Positions 22,317 through 33,544 of a DNA stretch of 64,000 nucleotides are shown here, piece by piece. The stretch is taken from positions 23,431,021 to 23,495,020 of the forward strand of contig CM030718.1 in the NCBI GenBank assembly GCA_017979445.1. Reading direction: 5' to 3'. The notes under the pieces were generated by a model, which saw only the letters and a program-made list of their open reading frames with translations, was not told the origin of the DNA and made no database searches. The position numbers and the translations under genes were made by a program. Source of the DNA: Akebia trifoliata. Its lineage: Eukaryota; Streptophyta; Magnoliopsida; Ranunculales; Lardizabalaceae. Each line of letters opens with the position of its first letter. The stretch's first letter is position 1.

Positions 22317-22713
22317 TGAAATGGGTTTTATAGATATAATTAATTGAAGCTTGGTGAAGCTGAAGAAAAGAAAGAGAAGAGTAAGTCGGGGTTGTAAAGG
22401 ATCCAGAGTTTTAAGAAGGAAATTTCCAACTTGGCGTAAGTCGGACGCACCGACCCATCCATCTGATCTATGCTGCGTTTGAAAGAGCCGTGTGAAGGCT
22501 AAATTCATCTGAAACATGAAAATAATTTTAATTCTAATTTTTTATTTTTCATTTTTTATTTTTTGACTTCATGCAAGGCTTTTAATAATCTTCCATGAAA
22601 CTCTCAAATTTAGATATATATATATATATATCTATAAATAATATAATAATAATCATTTTTCAAAATATGGATTAAAAGTTTTTGATTAAGCTAAACCGTC
22701 TCTGAAGAGGAAT

Positions 22714-22724
22714 TACAGTATTTA
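22714..22724 (-). promoter_or_regulatory. Candidate TATA box upstream of small-gene copy 2
   Basis: The minus strand reads TTTATAAATAC, a strong TATA match, but it lies about 400 bases upstream of the proposed ATG, farther than in the other copies. Its link to the gene is uncertain. Confidence 0.35.
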
Positions 22725-22899
22725 TAAAGGGGGAAGGAGAGACGAATTGGAAGGCTGACGTTGGAAGGCATTAAGATAAAGGAATGGATGACGTCATCAA
22801 CATGAGGATGAAGTTGCAAAGGTATTGATATCACCAGGATCAACATGATATTTCCAGACTTTTTTAATGAGCTCATGACCCATATTGATTTATGTAGCC

Positions 22900-23740
22900 A
22901 TGGGTTGTCACCAACAGCTACAATGCTTGCTCGGGGGCTCGTGCACTCTCACAACGAATGTACTCCGCAGGAAGGATACTTATAAGAAAAATACTAATTC
23001 TATTAGGTATTATTTATTATTTATACATTAAAACGGTAAATATAGAAAATTTAATTTTATTCTATGACTTGTCCAATTAAATGAATAACAATAGTAATAA
23101 AATGTACACACATCAATATTTGATGTATATTAAATTCACATTCTTGTATAAGAAAACACAAGGGAAGGAGGACATGGGTCCAATTTAATTCATTGGGATT
23201 CCCAATCCCCACTGAATTGCATCGAACAATTGTATTGCTTAGGGGCTCAGGTTATACACATAATTAAGAATTCTATGAGACCATATTTATTACGCGAGTT
23301 AACTCATCATGAAAATAAAGTGGAAGCTAATGATTGGGGGCTCTGTTCGCACCCGTAAAATGGATTCTACGTAATCCAATTTATTTTGTTTGGTTGTCCT
23401 GACAAAAGAAAAATTTTAGGGACTAATTTTATGTCCAGCTCAATCGAATCTAAAGACTCTATTGAGTTAAGTAGCCCAATTTATAATCCATTGTTTTATA
23501 TTTGGGGGCTTCATTCAAGTTCATAATAAGGGTCCCATGTGATCTAATTTATTGTTTAATGTGACTCAATTTAATAGTATAAGGGCTAACCTCGTACCCA
23601 ACTTGATTAAGTTTAAAGACACCGTCAAGGTTAGAGATTCAGCCCATAATTATAACCCATCAAAATAAAATGTTATCTTCTATGAACTTTGTGATCTTCG
23701 TTTGTTCAAGTCAATTCAACAAATTTTTTTAAAGCAATAA
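22900..23740. other. Intergenic, no gene seen
   Basis: No supported gene. Several GGGGGCT phrases recur (near 22,930, 23,335 and 23,500) in otherwise AT-rich sequence, perhaps an old, diverged tandem or retroelement piece. Confidence 0.35.
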
Positions 23741-24056
23741 GTTCGGTTCCCCAACGAACTCGAGTGGCACTCTATGAGATGAGTGGCACGAAATCCTAAT
23801 AAGACTAGTTCTCCTGTAAACCCGATTGCCATTCTATGAGGTGAGTAACCCGAAATCCTAATAAGATCAATTTTCCTGTAAACCCAATTGACATTCTATG
23901 AGGTAAGTGGCACGAAATCCTAATAAGGTCGATTCCCTTGTGAACCTGAGTATCAATATATGAGGTGAGTGACATGAAATCTTAATAAGATCAGTTACCC
24001 GATGGACCCAAGCGTCACTCTATAATGTGAGTGATGTGAAATCTAATATGATCGAT
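23741..24056. repeat. Tandem repeat, five units of about 62-67 bp
   Basis: Units begin near 23741, 23808, 23871, 23933 and 23995. Each holds a CTCTATGAGGTGAGTGGCACGAAATCCTAATAAGATC-like pattern with scattered changes (for example ATTCTATGAGGTGAGT and CGAAATCCTAATAAGA). Non-coding. This block is absent from the partner duplication around 26.8 kb. Confidence 0.9.
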
Positions 24057-25420
24057 TATTCTATTATTTATCAAAGTCTTTGATTATTTTGAAATTCAAG
24101 TCCGATCTAGAATTATTCTAGTATTTTAAAAATTGAATCGATTAATCCGAGTAGAGTCTAATTAATTTGGATCAGACCCCTTAGCTTCTATGAGTCAAGA
24201 CAACGACTAAACTAAATTTTATAAAAATCAGTCAGCCCACATGATTCAATTGATTCAATCAATTTAACTAGTAACTCGACCGATTTGTAGAAAGACTAGT
24301 TCAATTTTTAATTAAGGTATTCTCTCATAAACCAATGAAAAATGATTAATCAATCTTAGAAATATTTAATTAATGGACCCACATGGATTCATGCTTAGAT
24401 CATATTTAAAATAAATAAAAATATTATTTTGAACGTATCCATACTTTGAAAGACCACTAAATTTGTAAATTTCAAATTCAAATCCCAATCCTGAATCTAC
24501 ATCCTATGCCATTGATTACACGTGGCATTTTTAGGAGGTGTTTTAAATTTTAATAGAAGTATGGGGTTGTGAAATAAATTCAAAACTCCACGTGTCATGT
24601 AATGAATAGGGCTGCCCGCTTCAAAGCCGTACTCGATTGTTTTGGTATCATGATGACCTTGACAAACTCGACCCATTGTGATAAGGTTTTATTTTTTTTA
24701 CAAAATCTAATTTTTTGAGTGCTAAATTAGAATTATATCAAATACTTTAAGAGAAACAATTTTCATACTAACTTAATAAAAATGTTAAGCCTTATTACAA
24801 GTCACTTTTGCTCAAATGAATTACCACATCAAGAATCCAACACCACAGCTTTATAGATTTCATTGAAAAATTCATATTCGAAAAATAATTTATTTTGAGT
24901 TTGATTCAAGATTTTGAAAATAAATGACTATTGAACTTTCACCTACCTCAAAATTTTAAAATTAAAATTAATCCTTTTTTTTTTTTTTAAATTTTTTCTT
25001 CGAAGTTTATAGAATTTTTTCATCTACAATCCTAAAGCATTAGATCATATTTTTGGATGTCATAAGATGGGCCCAAGACCGTAAGGGTGAAATCCTTACA
25101 ACTTGTAAGGTTGGTCAGACTCATAGTTTTAAAGGATTTTGGTAACATGTCTCCTAAGGTCACACGTTAAGGTGCAATAAATATATCTTAGAAATTTAAT
25201 TTCTTATCAAAAATGCCATAAAAAGATTTTTTTTTATACGAAAAATACCTCAAACGCTTATTTCTAATATGTATTTATTGCACCTTAGTGTGTGCCCTTA
25301 GAGCACATGTTAACAAATTCCTATTTTAAAAATTAAATTGAAAATTGGACCAAAAATTCATTAATTTGATTGGACCAATGTTGGTTCCTGATTCAATTTG
25401 GTTTGACCAATTAACATTTA
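24057..25420. repeat. Duplicated block G1 with R2 copy b
   Basis: Collinear with 26830-28290, about 2.7 kb away: GACCCCTTAGCTTCTATGAG-like, AAAATAAATAAAAATATTATTTTG, CTACATCCTATGCCATTG, then R2 from about 24,660 (CCATTGTGATAAGGTTTTATT). Non-coding. A tandem segmental duplication. Confidence 0.75.
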
Positions 25421-26290
25421 TGAAAAATTAAAAAATATATTATTTTTCCGAATCAATTTTATGAATAAATCAGGTCAGACCAATGGTCATTCCGATTTTA
25501 TAGCCATTTTTTTTGCTGTATTTTCTAGAGAACTATTGAATATTTCTTGAAATAATCTTGTAACAATTTTTCCCTCATGTAAATTTTGTAACTAATCTAT
25601 AGTGCTTAAAACTTGGACCGATGGGTTTTAGTGGGTTTGATTGAATATCATAACAAAATTGATTCGGCTAATGAAACTCTATTTTTTTGAGAATCATAAT
25701 TTTATGAACCAGTGGTCGATGTCATGGTCCAACCAATTTGACAAATTTTATGTAAAAGAAAGCACAAGGGTCCATGATGAAGCAGTCCAAATGATATAAC
25801 TTGCCACCTAGTATGAGAAAATTTCTTGACTACGACTAAAATTAATCTGAAAACGACTAAAAAAAACAGAAATAGGAAAGAAAAGGACCCTATTCGTTGA
25901 CGATGATGATAATATGGTAGACTAAATTAACATACCAACTTCAAAGATTATATATAAAGATTTAACGATGATGATGATGACGACGATATCATCTACGCAC
26001 CCAACGTGGATATTGTAGCCATATCTTTCCAAGGTCAACGTCATTGAATCATCAGGACTGTTTCAACCACTTGTATTATAGTTAATTTTTGCAATTTATA
26101 TAAGAGAGATCAACATCATCAAGAATTGTCATATTTGATTACGAGGATCTTAATTTGTGATATATGAAATGAAATAGATGATCATACAACACATGCTTGA
26201 GGTATATGTCCTAGTGGGTTGATGAACGAATGCCATAACCTTGTTCGTATATTTGTTTCACTTTGATTTATGATTATCTCACATACACTA
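25421..26290. other. Intergenic between duplicated blocks
   Basis: No gene. Part of 25,740-25,870 resembles 54,820-54,970 (GGGCCCATGATG-like, CTTGACTACGACTAAAATTA). A GATGATGAC-type trinucleotide tract is at about 25,966-25,985. Confidence 0.45.
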
Positions 26291-26301
26291 ACCAACGAGA
26301 G

Positions 26302-26462
26302 AATGGTGAGATGGCCAAGACCATGCCTCAAAACCGGAGGTCCTCAGTTTGATACTCGGGATTTCTCCCAGTTCACTGGGTACATGTGGAAGGGATGACA
26401 TGCATGTCGTGAGGGATTAGTCAGGTGCCTTAGGAGGTCTGGATATTCAAGATCTTCAATAT
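26302..26462 (+). mobile_element. tRNA-derived SINE
   Basis: A short element with an RNA polymerase III promoter: box A-like TGAGATGGCCAAG at 26,306-26,318 and box B-like AGTTTGATACTC at 26346-26357 (consensus GGTTCGANTCC). The body continues with GGGATTAGTCAGGTGC, a phrase common in plant SINEs, and ends in an AT-rich tail. No clear target duplication was recognised. Non-coding, non-autonomous. Confidence 0.7.
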
Positions 26463-26535
26463 AATATAATATACAGATATAAACTAAAATAATGGACCAT
26501 ATCAAGTCTAACCATGTATGAGTCCTGATAAATAG
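26455..26535. other. Unoccupied site for the 30753-31854 element
   Basis: CAGATATAAACTAAAATAATG here matches both flanks of the Mutator-like element at 30753-31854, with only one AAACTAAAA. The next bases (CCATATCA, TCTAACCA) also match the right flank at 31,870. Confidence 0.8.
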
Positions 26536-26689
26536 ACTTGAAAAAACAATAATCATATATATCTTGATATGACATGTGTACATAATCATAGATCTTTTTC
26601 TTCGGGATACAAGAGGAAAACAATCTATTGTTCTATTCACATGTAATTTATGATTTTGTGCGTATGTCAATTTATCATTAGTCATTAAG

Positions 26690-28290
26690 TATTGTTAGGT
26701 CGTAATCCAATCAAGATTTAGTGGGTCATAAATCTTATTTTTAGGATTGGATTGAGTTAAGAGGCGACCAAATTGACAACACTAAAATATCTATCACATA
26801 TATGTTGACATGGAAGGAACTTTTAGTATTATTATTGTTTTAGGACTAGTGTTTTAAAAATTGGATCGATTGATCCGATTAGAGTCCAACTAGTTTGGAC
26901 CAGCCCGTTAGCTTCTACGAGTCAAGACAACGAAAAAACTAAATTTTATAAAAATCAATTAGCCCGCATGATTCTATCAATTCAATCAGTTTAACCAATG
27001 ACTCAATCGATTTGTGAAAAGACTGGTCCAATTTTTAGGTGATTTTTAACATATTCATTACAATTTGATGAATATTTGAGATGTCCTTTGTGTTTTGAAG
27101 TTGTTGATATACCCCCCTTTGACGTGAGGTATACTCTTATAAACTAATGGAAAATAATTAATCAATCTTACAAATATTTAATTAGTGGACCCTCATGGAT
27201 TAATGCTTAGATTATATTTAAAATAAATAAAAATATTATTTTGGACTTGTCCATACTTTGAAAGACCGTTAAATTCTTAAACTACAAATTCAAATCCCAA
27301 ACCTGAGTCTACATCCTATGCCATTGGATCATGTATTTTGATGGTGAACTTACTTGATTTTGGGAAGAAATAAAAAATAAAAAATAAAAAATAAAAATAC
27401 TTATTTAATATTTTTCATTTTTTAAATTGATTGATTTGATCCACCGGTTAGACCACTTTGAATCGCTCTGGTCAATCATACAAACCTTGACATACTCGAC
27501 CCATTGTGATAAGGTTTTATTTTTTAACAAAATCTAATTTTTTGAGTGCTAAATTAGAATTATATCAAATATTTTAAGAGAAATAATTTTCTTACTATTT
27601 TTTTTTTTAAAAATTAAGTCTTATTAAAACTTGTTTTTTGCTCAAATGAATTATCACATCAACAATCCAACACCACAGTTTTATATATTTCATCGAAAAA
27701 TTCATAGAATTTATTTTGAGTTTGATCCAAGATATTGAAAATAAATGACTATTGAACTTCTACATACCTCCAAAATTTAAAATTAAAATTCAATGGTCAA
27801 ATGAAAATTAACTTTTTTTTCCTTAAAATTCCTTTCTTCAAAGTTCATAGAATGTTTTCATCTACAATCTTAAAGCATCATATTTTTGGATGTCACAAGG
27901 TGGGCCCAAGACCGTTTGTGAAGGTGAAATACTTACAACTTGTAATATTTTTAAAGGATTTTGTTAACATGTATCTTAAGGTCACACATTAAGGTGCAAT
28001 AAATATATCTTATAAATTAAATTTCCTTATATAAAAAATACCCTCAAATGATTATTTCCAATATGTATTTTATTACATCTTAGCGTGTGCCCTTAGGAAA
28101 CATGTTAATAAAATCCTATTTTAAAAATTAAATTGAAATTGGATAAAAAATTTGTTAAACTGGTTGGACCAAAGTTGGATCCTGATTCAATTTGAAAAGA
28201 AAATGATCCTGAAGTCTATATATAACTAGTTTTGTTATTTTGGGGAAAATGTTTGATTGAGTTATTTTTTATGTTAGAATTTTGCTAGAA
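26690..28290. repeat. Duplicated block G2 with R2 copy c
   Basis: Partner of 24057-25420, with R2 from 27,500. The left end (26,690-26,830) also resembles 35,770-35,930 (GACAAATTGACAAC-like, TATGTTGACATG). At 28,290 the R2 sequence is cut at GCTAGAAATA and joins block Y. An AAAAAT repeat is at 27,368-27,400. Confidence 0.75.
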
Positions 28291-28618
28291 ATAGGGATGA
28301 ACCAATCCGAATTCGAACATAGAGAAACCACTAACCAAATACACCTTGGGATTAAGCATATGAGGGTATTTTGGTTATAAAAGAGGCTTTTAAGGGTATT
28401 TTCACTAAAAAAATATAATTTTCTAAGTAAAACAGCACACGTTAACAAGACGCTTTTATTTATTTATTTATTATTTTTTCTTAAGCCCATTTAATAATGT
28501 GAACTACAAGAAAATCCACCAAAAGATCTTCTAGGTCCCGCATGTTAGGCTTCAAGCAAGACAAGTTTGTGTGCTGCTTTTCTTTTTCAAGTGGTCCTCA
28601 AATCATCAGCTGCATCTT
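28291..28618 (+). repeat. Left part of duplicated block Y (partner at 16050)
   Basis: Matches 16,050-16,313 and has the unoccupied hAT target (GTTTGTGT at about 28,565). Confidence 0.8.
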
Positions 28619-28965
28619 CCAACTTAAAATTGCCCATCATTGATCTATTGAGATTGAATTCATCAAATCAACGGTCACAAATCATCGATAAAGTAAAAGA
28701 AACATGCTGCACATGGGGATTCTTCCAAGTAATCCAACCATGGAATACCCATGCAAGTAATGGAGGAGATGATCGAGGCCGTCTGTTTATTCTATGAGCA
28801 ACCAATGGAGATGAAGAGGGAGGGATGAGAAAGTTTGATTCTACAGCAATGCAAATCTATTTTACTCTAAAGCAGTCAACTGGTGGAGATTGGGTGGAAC
28901 TTCAACCCATCCATGGTGCCATCATAGTTAACATGAAGGGTTGGGTGCGAGTTCATCAAATCGAC
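28619..28965 (+). pseudogene. 2-oxoglutarate dioxygenase relic, copy Y
   Basis: Better preserved than copy X. The first frame gives LPIIDLLRLNSSNQRSQII and KETCCTWGFFQVI, the typical N-terminal domain of plant 2-oxoglutarate/Fe(II) dioxygenases. A second frame, from 28760, gives EMIEAVCLFYEQPMEMKRE. The first frame returns with GDWVELQPIHGAIIVN from the C-terminal catalytic region. The iron-binding HxD...H segment that should lie between is absent, and frames are broken. Because copy X has the same fusion, the deletion predates the duplication. It cannot encode an active enzyme. Confidence 0.75.
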
Positions 28966-29159
28966 GGTCACAAAGGACACCAAAACATAAATATGAAAGA
29001 AGAGGGGATTTTTTTCGTAATTTCAATCAAAAAATAAAAAAGGGTATTTTCAGAATAATATTTTTTAAAACTACTTTTACCGATTTGATAAAAAAAATAT
29101 TTCTAAAAACGATAAATTATCGTTTTCAGAATTAATTACTATAATTTACCATTTTGATA

Positions 29160-29660
29160 AATAGTCGAAGTATGGTGCATGTTTTGGTAAATTTGCCTTA
29201 AATACACCTAAATAAGTACTATTTAAATGCTGGAAAAAAAATTCATACCAAAATACCTTCAAATGCTTACATCCAAAAGTATTTAATGCACGCATCTTAA
29301 GAGTACATGTTAACAAAATCATAATAATAATATTGCATGCTAGCTTAGTTAAGGAGTGGGTAAGATGATTCGAGAGATAAGAGGGCCTTCTTATTGATCA
29401 AGATCTAGATCTTAATACATAATTTTTAAAAAATCAAAAAATATTTTGAGACTGCTAGTTCCTTAGAATATTTTGTTTCTGAAAAAGGATTGATCGTTGG
29501 GAAGAAAGTACACATACATTGTATGAGATAATATTATATCATAATAGGGATAATAAGAGCTTGCAACCATAGTTTTCATTCCTTTTTCTTCCCAACGGAT
29601 GGGCTTGATAAGGTAAAAGCATGTAAGTTCAGTTATTTTGTTGTTTCACCTCATTGGTAT
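29160..29660. repeat. Dispersed repeat R1, copy c
   Basis: Matches copy b at 17441-17870 through to ATTTTGTTGTTTCACCTCATTGG-like sequence, in the same position relative to the dioxygenase relic. Confidence 0.8.
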
Positions 29661-30330
29661 TGTTGATGGCACATATTTGAGGGTATTTTAGTAAAATAAT
29701 TTTTTTTTTTAATATTAAAGGCATATTCGATCTAAAAATCAATTTCCAAAATATATAAAATGCAATTTAACATTTGCCCTTACAACACACGTCAACTAAA
29801 TCTGTGATTGAGAGGAAGCAATAAGGCCATTGTAGAAAGTCAAATAAGGGGGGCGTGGTTATCTCCAAAGATAATTGCTTTATATCATTAGATGTAATGG
29901 TTGTATGTAATGGTTATATATATATATATATATGCATTTGTTTCACTTTATTAGGGGAGGGGAGGGGGAGGGGTAAGAAAATAACGCTTTCCCTTCGGGG
30001 GTTTTTTTTTTGTTTGTTTGTTTGTTTGTTTCCTCTTTGTTTATTAACAAAGGCAGAACCAAGATTTTCTTGTAATGTGGGTAAATTATGATTAGTTGTA
30101 TAGTTGAAGAATTTGAATGGTGAAAAAATTATTTATGCTGAAAAAAACAATTTGAGGGTGCAAATGAGGAAGGAGGGGAGGGAGTGGGGACAAATGGAAC
30201 ATATAATTAGTTTAAAATATAGGAATGTCTCAAAGTTCTATGGGGTCAATTGCCCCCACCAGCTCTTTAGTAGCTTTGCCCCTCCTTGTTAGCACTGTAC
30301 ATAAAACTCCTTTGACTAGTGCAGCCAATG
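29661..30330. other. Intergenic, simple sequence and G-rich motif
   Basis: No gene. It holds (TA)n near 29,918-29,931, a four-run G tract at 29954-29973, (TTTG)n at 30,010-30,032, and GGGTCAATTGCCCCCACC near 30,243, which looks like the end of an old transposon. Confidence 0.5.
29954..29973 (+). other. Potential G-quadruplex
   Basis: Four G runs of 4, 4, 5 and 4 separated by single A bases, which suits a compact G-quadruplex. No gene start is near. Confidence 0.6.
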
Positions 30331-30334
30331 GATT

Positions 30335-30695
30335 TTTAGATAAATTATAATTTTACCCATTAGGTTTTGGTATAAATTCATTTCGACCTCTTAAGATAAT
30401 TGCACTTCATTTTCCACGCTATCTACTTGCAACAGTTACTCTGGTCTTATATTTTTTAAAATGTTATTCTTTTATATATATATATATATCCCTACGAAAA
30501 ATTGGGATCATGCGCAAAAGTATGAACGTTAAGACATGATTTTTATCAATGTTTTTTTTTTTTTTTTTTAAATAATAAAATAACAATTGAATTTTAGGAC
30601 TGTCAATGAAGTAAGTGCAATTATCAAAATATTAAGGGTGAACATGAAATTATGCCAAACTACAGGGGTCATATTGTCATTTACACTTTCTTTTT
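30335..30695. mobile_element. Probable fold-back MITE, diverged
   Basis: The left (TAATTTTACCCATTAGGTTT, TAATTGCACTT) and the reverse complement of the right (CAATATGACCCCTGTAGTTT, TAATTGCACTT) align imperfectly over about 80 bp. The centre has (TA)n and a poly-T run. No target duplication found. Confidence 0.45.
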
Positions 30696-30752
30696 TTTTA
30701 CAAAATCACACATTTAATTATAAATAATATAATATACAGATATAAACTAAAA

Positions 30753-31854
30753 GAGTAATGCTGGGGTGACACAAGCGGAACACTGTGATTCTCACAGTTC
30801 TGACGTGGCACAACATCCACGTCATCCACTTAATGACTCAGCTGCCACGTCATTAAGTGAATATTAAAAAATAAATAAATAAACAACGCCTTCTCTTCTC
30901 TCCCTGTTAAGTGAAACATTAAAATAGAAATTTCCAATCTCTTCTTGATCTCCTTAAAGATTCATCGATTTCTTGATCTCCTTTAATAATTTTTTTTTAT
31001 TATTTAAAAAAAAAAGAAATAGAAAACCAAACGTCTTCACTTCTTCTCTCAGCATTAATCCATTAACATATGTTGATGTTTTCTTGTTCTAAAAGACTAA
31101 GACTGAAACTTAAACAAAATTGTAGAAAAAACCATTAAAGTTGTTAAAAACTATTGCTTCTTTCGATTAAAAGTTAACATATGTTGATGTTTGATATGTT
31201 TTCTCTCAACATATTTGAATTTTGTGTTTGCACAGCCAAGGTCTTGTGTAATTCCTTGAGTCAAAGGAACGCGTAATGTAGATTTTCTTAAATTGTTCTC
31301 CTTTAATTATTATCATGTCCAATACTTGGTCAGACATGGGTCCTTTTCTTTGCATTTGGAGAAAACTATGCCGCACGTAGTTTTCACTCACAATTTCCAT
31401 TTACAGAAGAGTAATGCTGGGGTGACACAGGCGGAACACTGTTCTTAGTCTTAGTCTTTTCTTTAATGGTTTTTTCTGCAATTTTGTTTAAGTTTCAGTC
31501 TTAGTCTTTTAGAACAAGAAAACATCAACATATGTTAATGGATTAATGCTGAGAGAAGAAGTGAAGACGTTTGGTTTTCTGTTTCTTTTTTTTTTTTTAA
31601 TAATAAAAAAAAAATTATTAAAGGAGATGAAGAAATCGATGAATCTTTAAGGAGATCAAGAAGAGATTGGAAATTTCTATTTTAATGTTTCACTTAACAG
31701 GGAGAGAAGAGGAGAAGGCGTTGTTTTTTTATTTATTTTTTAATATTCACTTAATGATGTGGCAGCTGAGTCATTAAGTGGATGACGTGGATGTTGTGCC
31801 ACATCAGAACTGTGAGAATCACAGTGTTCCGCCTGTGTCACCCCAGCATTACTC
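30753..31854. mobile_element. Long-TIR Mutator-like element with interior insert
   Basis: The 1,102-bp element starts GAGTAATGCTGGGGTGACAC and ends with its complement, flanked by a perfect 9-bp duplication AAACTAAAA (30744-30752 and 31855-31863). The left arm, to about 31,135, is the inverted copy of 31,450-31,854, so the terminal inverted repeats approach 400 bp. The end sequence appears a third time, in direct orientation, at 31,408-31,440. The interior 31,140-31,405 is not repeated and may be captured sequence. An unoccupied paralogous site is at 26,455-26,535. No transposase. Confidence 0.85.
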
Positions 31855-32149
31855 AAACTAAAATAATGCACCATATCAAATCTAACCAAGTACGAGTCAT
31901 GATGATTGGTCCATATCATAGAAGTCAATTATTGGTCCGGTTTTTAAAACGTTAGTTATAAAATAGAATGTACGTCGTGGCAGTGTGGCTCATTTAAGTA
32001 CAGTTCCCAAGTGTTACGTGATCCTATCATTTAGGTGTGACGTCATGTGGTAGGGAAAAATCTTTAAAATTTTACATGTTCTAACGAGGTATTTCAAATT
32101 TTAACAGAAATATAAGGTCGTGAAATAAATTCAAATGAAAACCTTGACA

Positions 32150-32965
32150 TAATCGACCCATTGTGGTAAGGTTTTATTTTTTTACAAAATCTAAATTTTT
32201 GAATGCTAAATTAAAATTATATCAAATATTTTAAGATAAATAATTTTCTTACTAACTTAAAAAAAAAAAAAAAATTTAATCTTATTAAAAGTTGTTTTTG
32301 TTCAAATGAATTACTATATCGGCAATCCAACACCACAGTTTTATATATTTCATCGAAAAACTCATAAAATTTATTTTGAATTTGATTTAAGATTTTGAAA
32401 ATAGATGACCATTGAAGTTCCACCTACCTCTAAAATTTAAAATTAAAATTCAAAGATAAAATAAAATAATTTTTTTAAAAAAAATTTCTTTCTTCAAAGT
32501 TCATAAAATGTTTTTATCTACAATCCTAAAGCATGAGATCATATTTTTGGATGTTACAAGATGGGCCCAAGACCGGTAGTGAGGTTGAAATACTTACAAC
32601 TTGTAAGGTTAGTTGGACTCATATTTTTAAAGGATTTAATTAACATGTATCCTAAGATCACACGTTAAGGTGCAATAATATATCTTAAAAATTAAACATC
32701 CTAACAAAAATACCATAAAAAGATTTTTTATATAAAAAATACTTGTAAATGCTTATTTCGAAGATGTATTTTATTACACCTTAATGTGTGCCCTTTTTTT
32801 TAGTGTGTGCCCTTAGGGAACATGATAACAAAATCCTATTTTAAAAATTAAATTGAAATTGGATAAAGAAAATGATCCAGAAGTCTAATATATAACTAGT
32901 TTTGTTATTTTGGGAAAAATGTTTGATTGAGTTATTTTTCATGTTAGAATTTTGCTAGAAATAGA
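32150..32965 (+). repeat. Dispersed repeat R2, copy d
   Basis: Collinear with 9770-10620 and continuing rightward, as that copy does, into the 3' flank of a small-gene copy (AACTAGTTTTGTTATTTTGGG, CCATAAACAAACCCACAA). Confidence 0.8.
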
Positions 32966-33082
32966 GCACACGTACACTTTTACCATAAACAAACCCACAA
33001 TTTTTGCTTAAATGTCTCTTCGATAAAACAAACCAAAAAAAAAAAAAAGTATAAAAGCTAGTGTTTCAAGTCAACCTCACTC

Positions 33083-33126
33083 ACTCACACACACACACAC
33101 TCTCTCTCTCTCTCTCTCTCTCTCTC
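33083..33126. repeat. (CA)n/(CT)n compound microsatellite
   Basis: CA repeats pass directly into CT repeats. The paralogous site at 10,733 has CT only. Confidence 0.9.
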
Positions 33127-33544
33127 AAAAGCTGTAAGAGATTCATCCGAAATTCAGATGAATATACCCATACATCTGTCACCAGGTAAGAAACAAACAA
33201 TAATAATGTTTATAAGTTCTTCTTTTGATGATTGATCATCAAGTTCTAATACAAATAAAGAAATCGAAATCAGAGAGAGAGGCCTTATGATCTTGAAACT
33301 AGGCATAATAAATAAAAAAAAAAACTATAAATCATACACAATCGACAATCAATTTGCACTCCAAATTAACCATTAAAGTAGCAGAAGGTCTTTATTATAT
33401 TTAAACAACAGAGAAAGAAGTTCACCCCTAACACAGAACAAGACCATTTCTTAAAGCCCATTTCTAAATATGCTTTCGCCCCATAAAAAACAGACATTTC
33501 ACCAAAAGACAAACAAACAGAGACCCCTGCTTCTACTACTTAAA

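Noticed and set aside
26302..26360. Possible tRNA gene
   Set aside because: Box A and B are present but no cloverleaf could be drawn; a SINE head explains it better.
26344..26685. 113-codon minus-strand frame
   Set aside because: It overlaps the SINE and the unoccupied transposon site; no motif was found.
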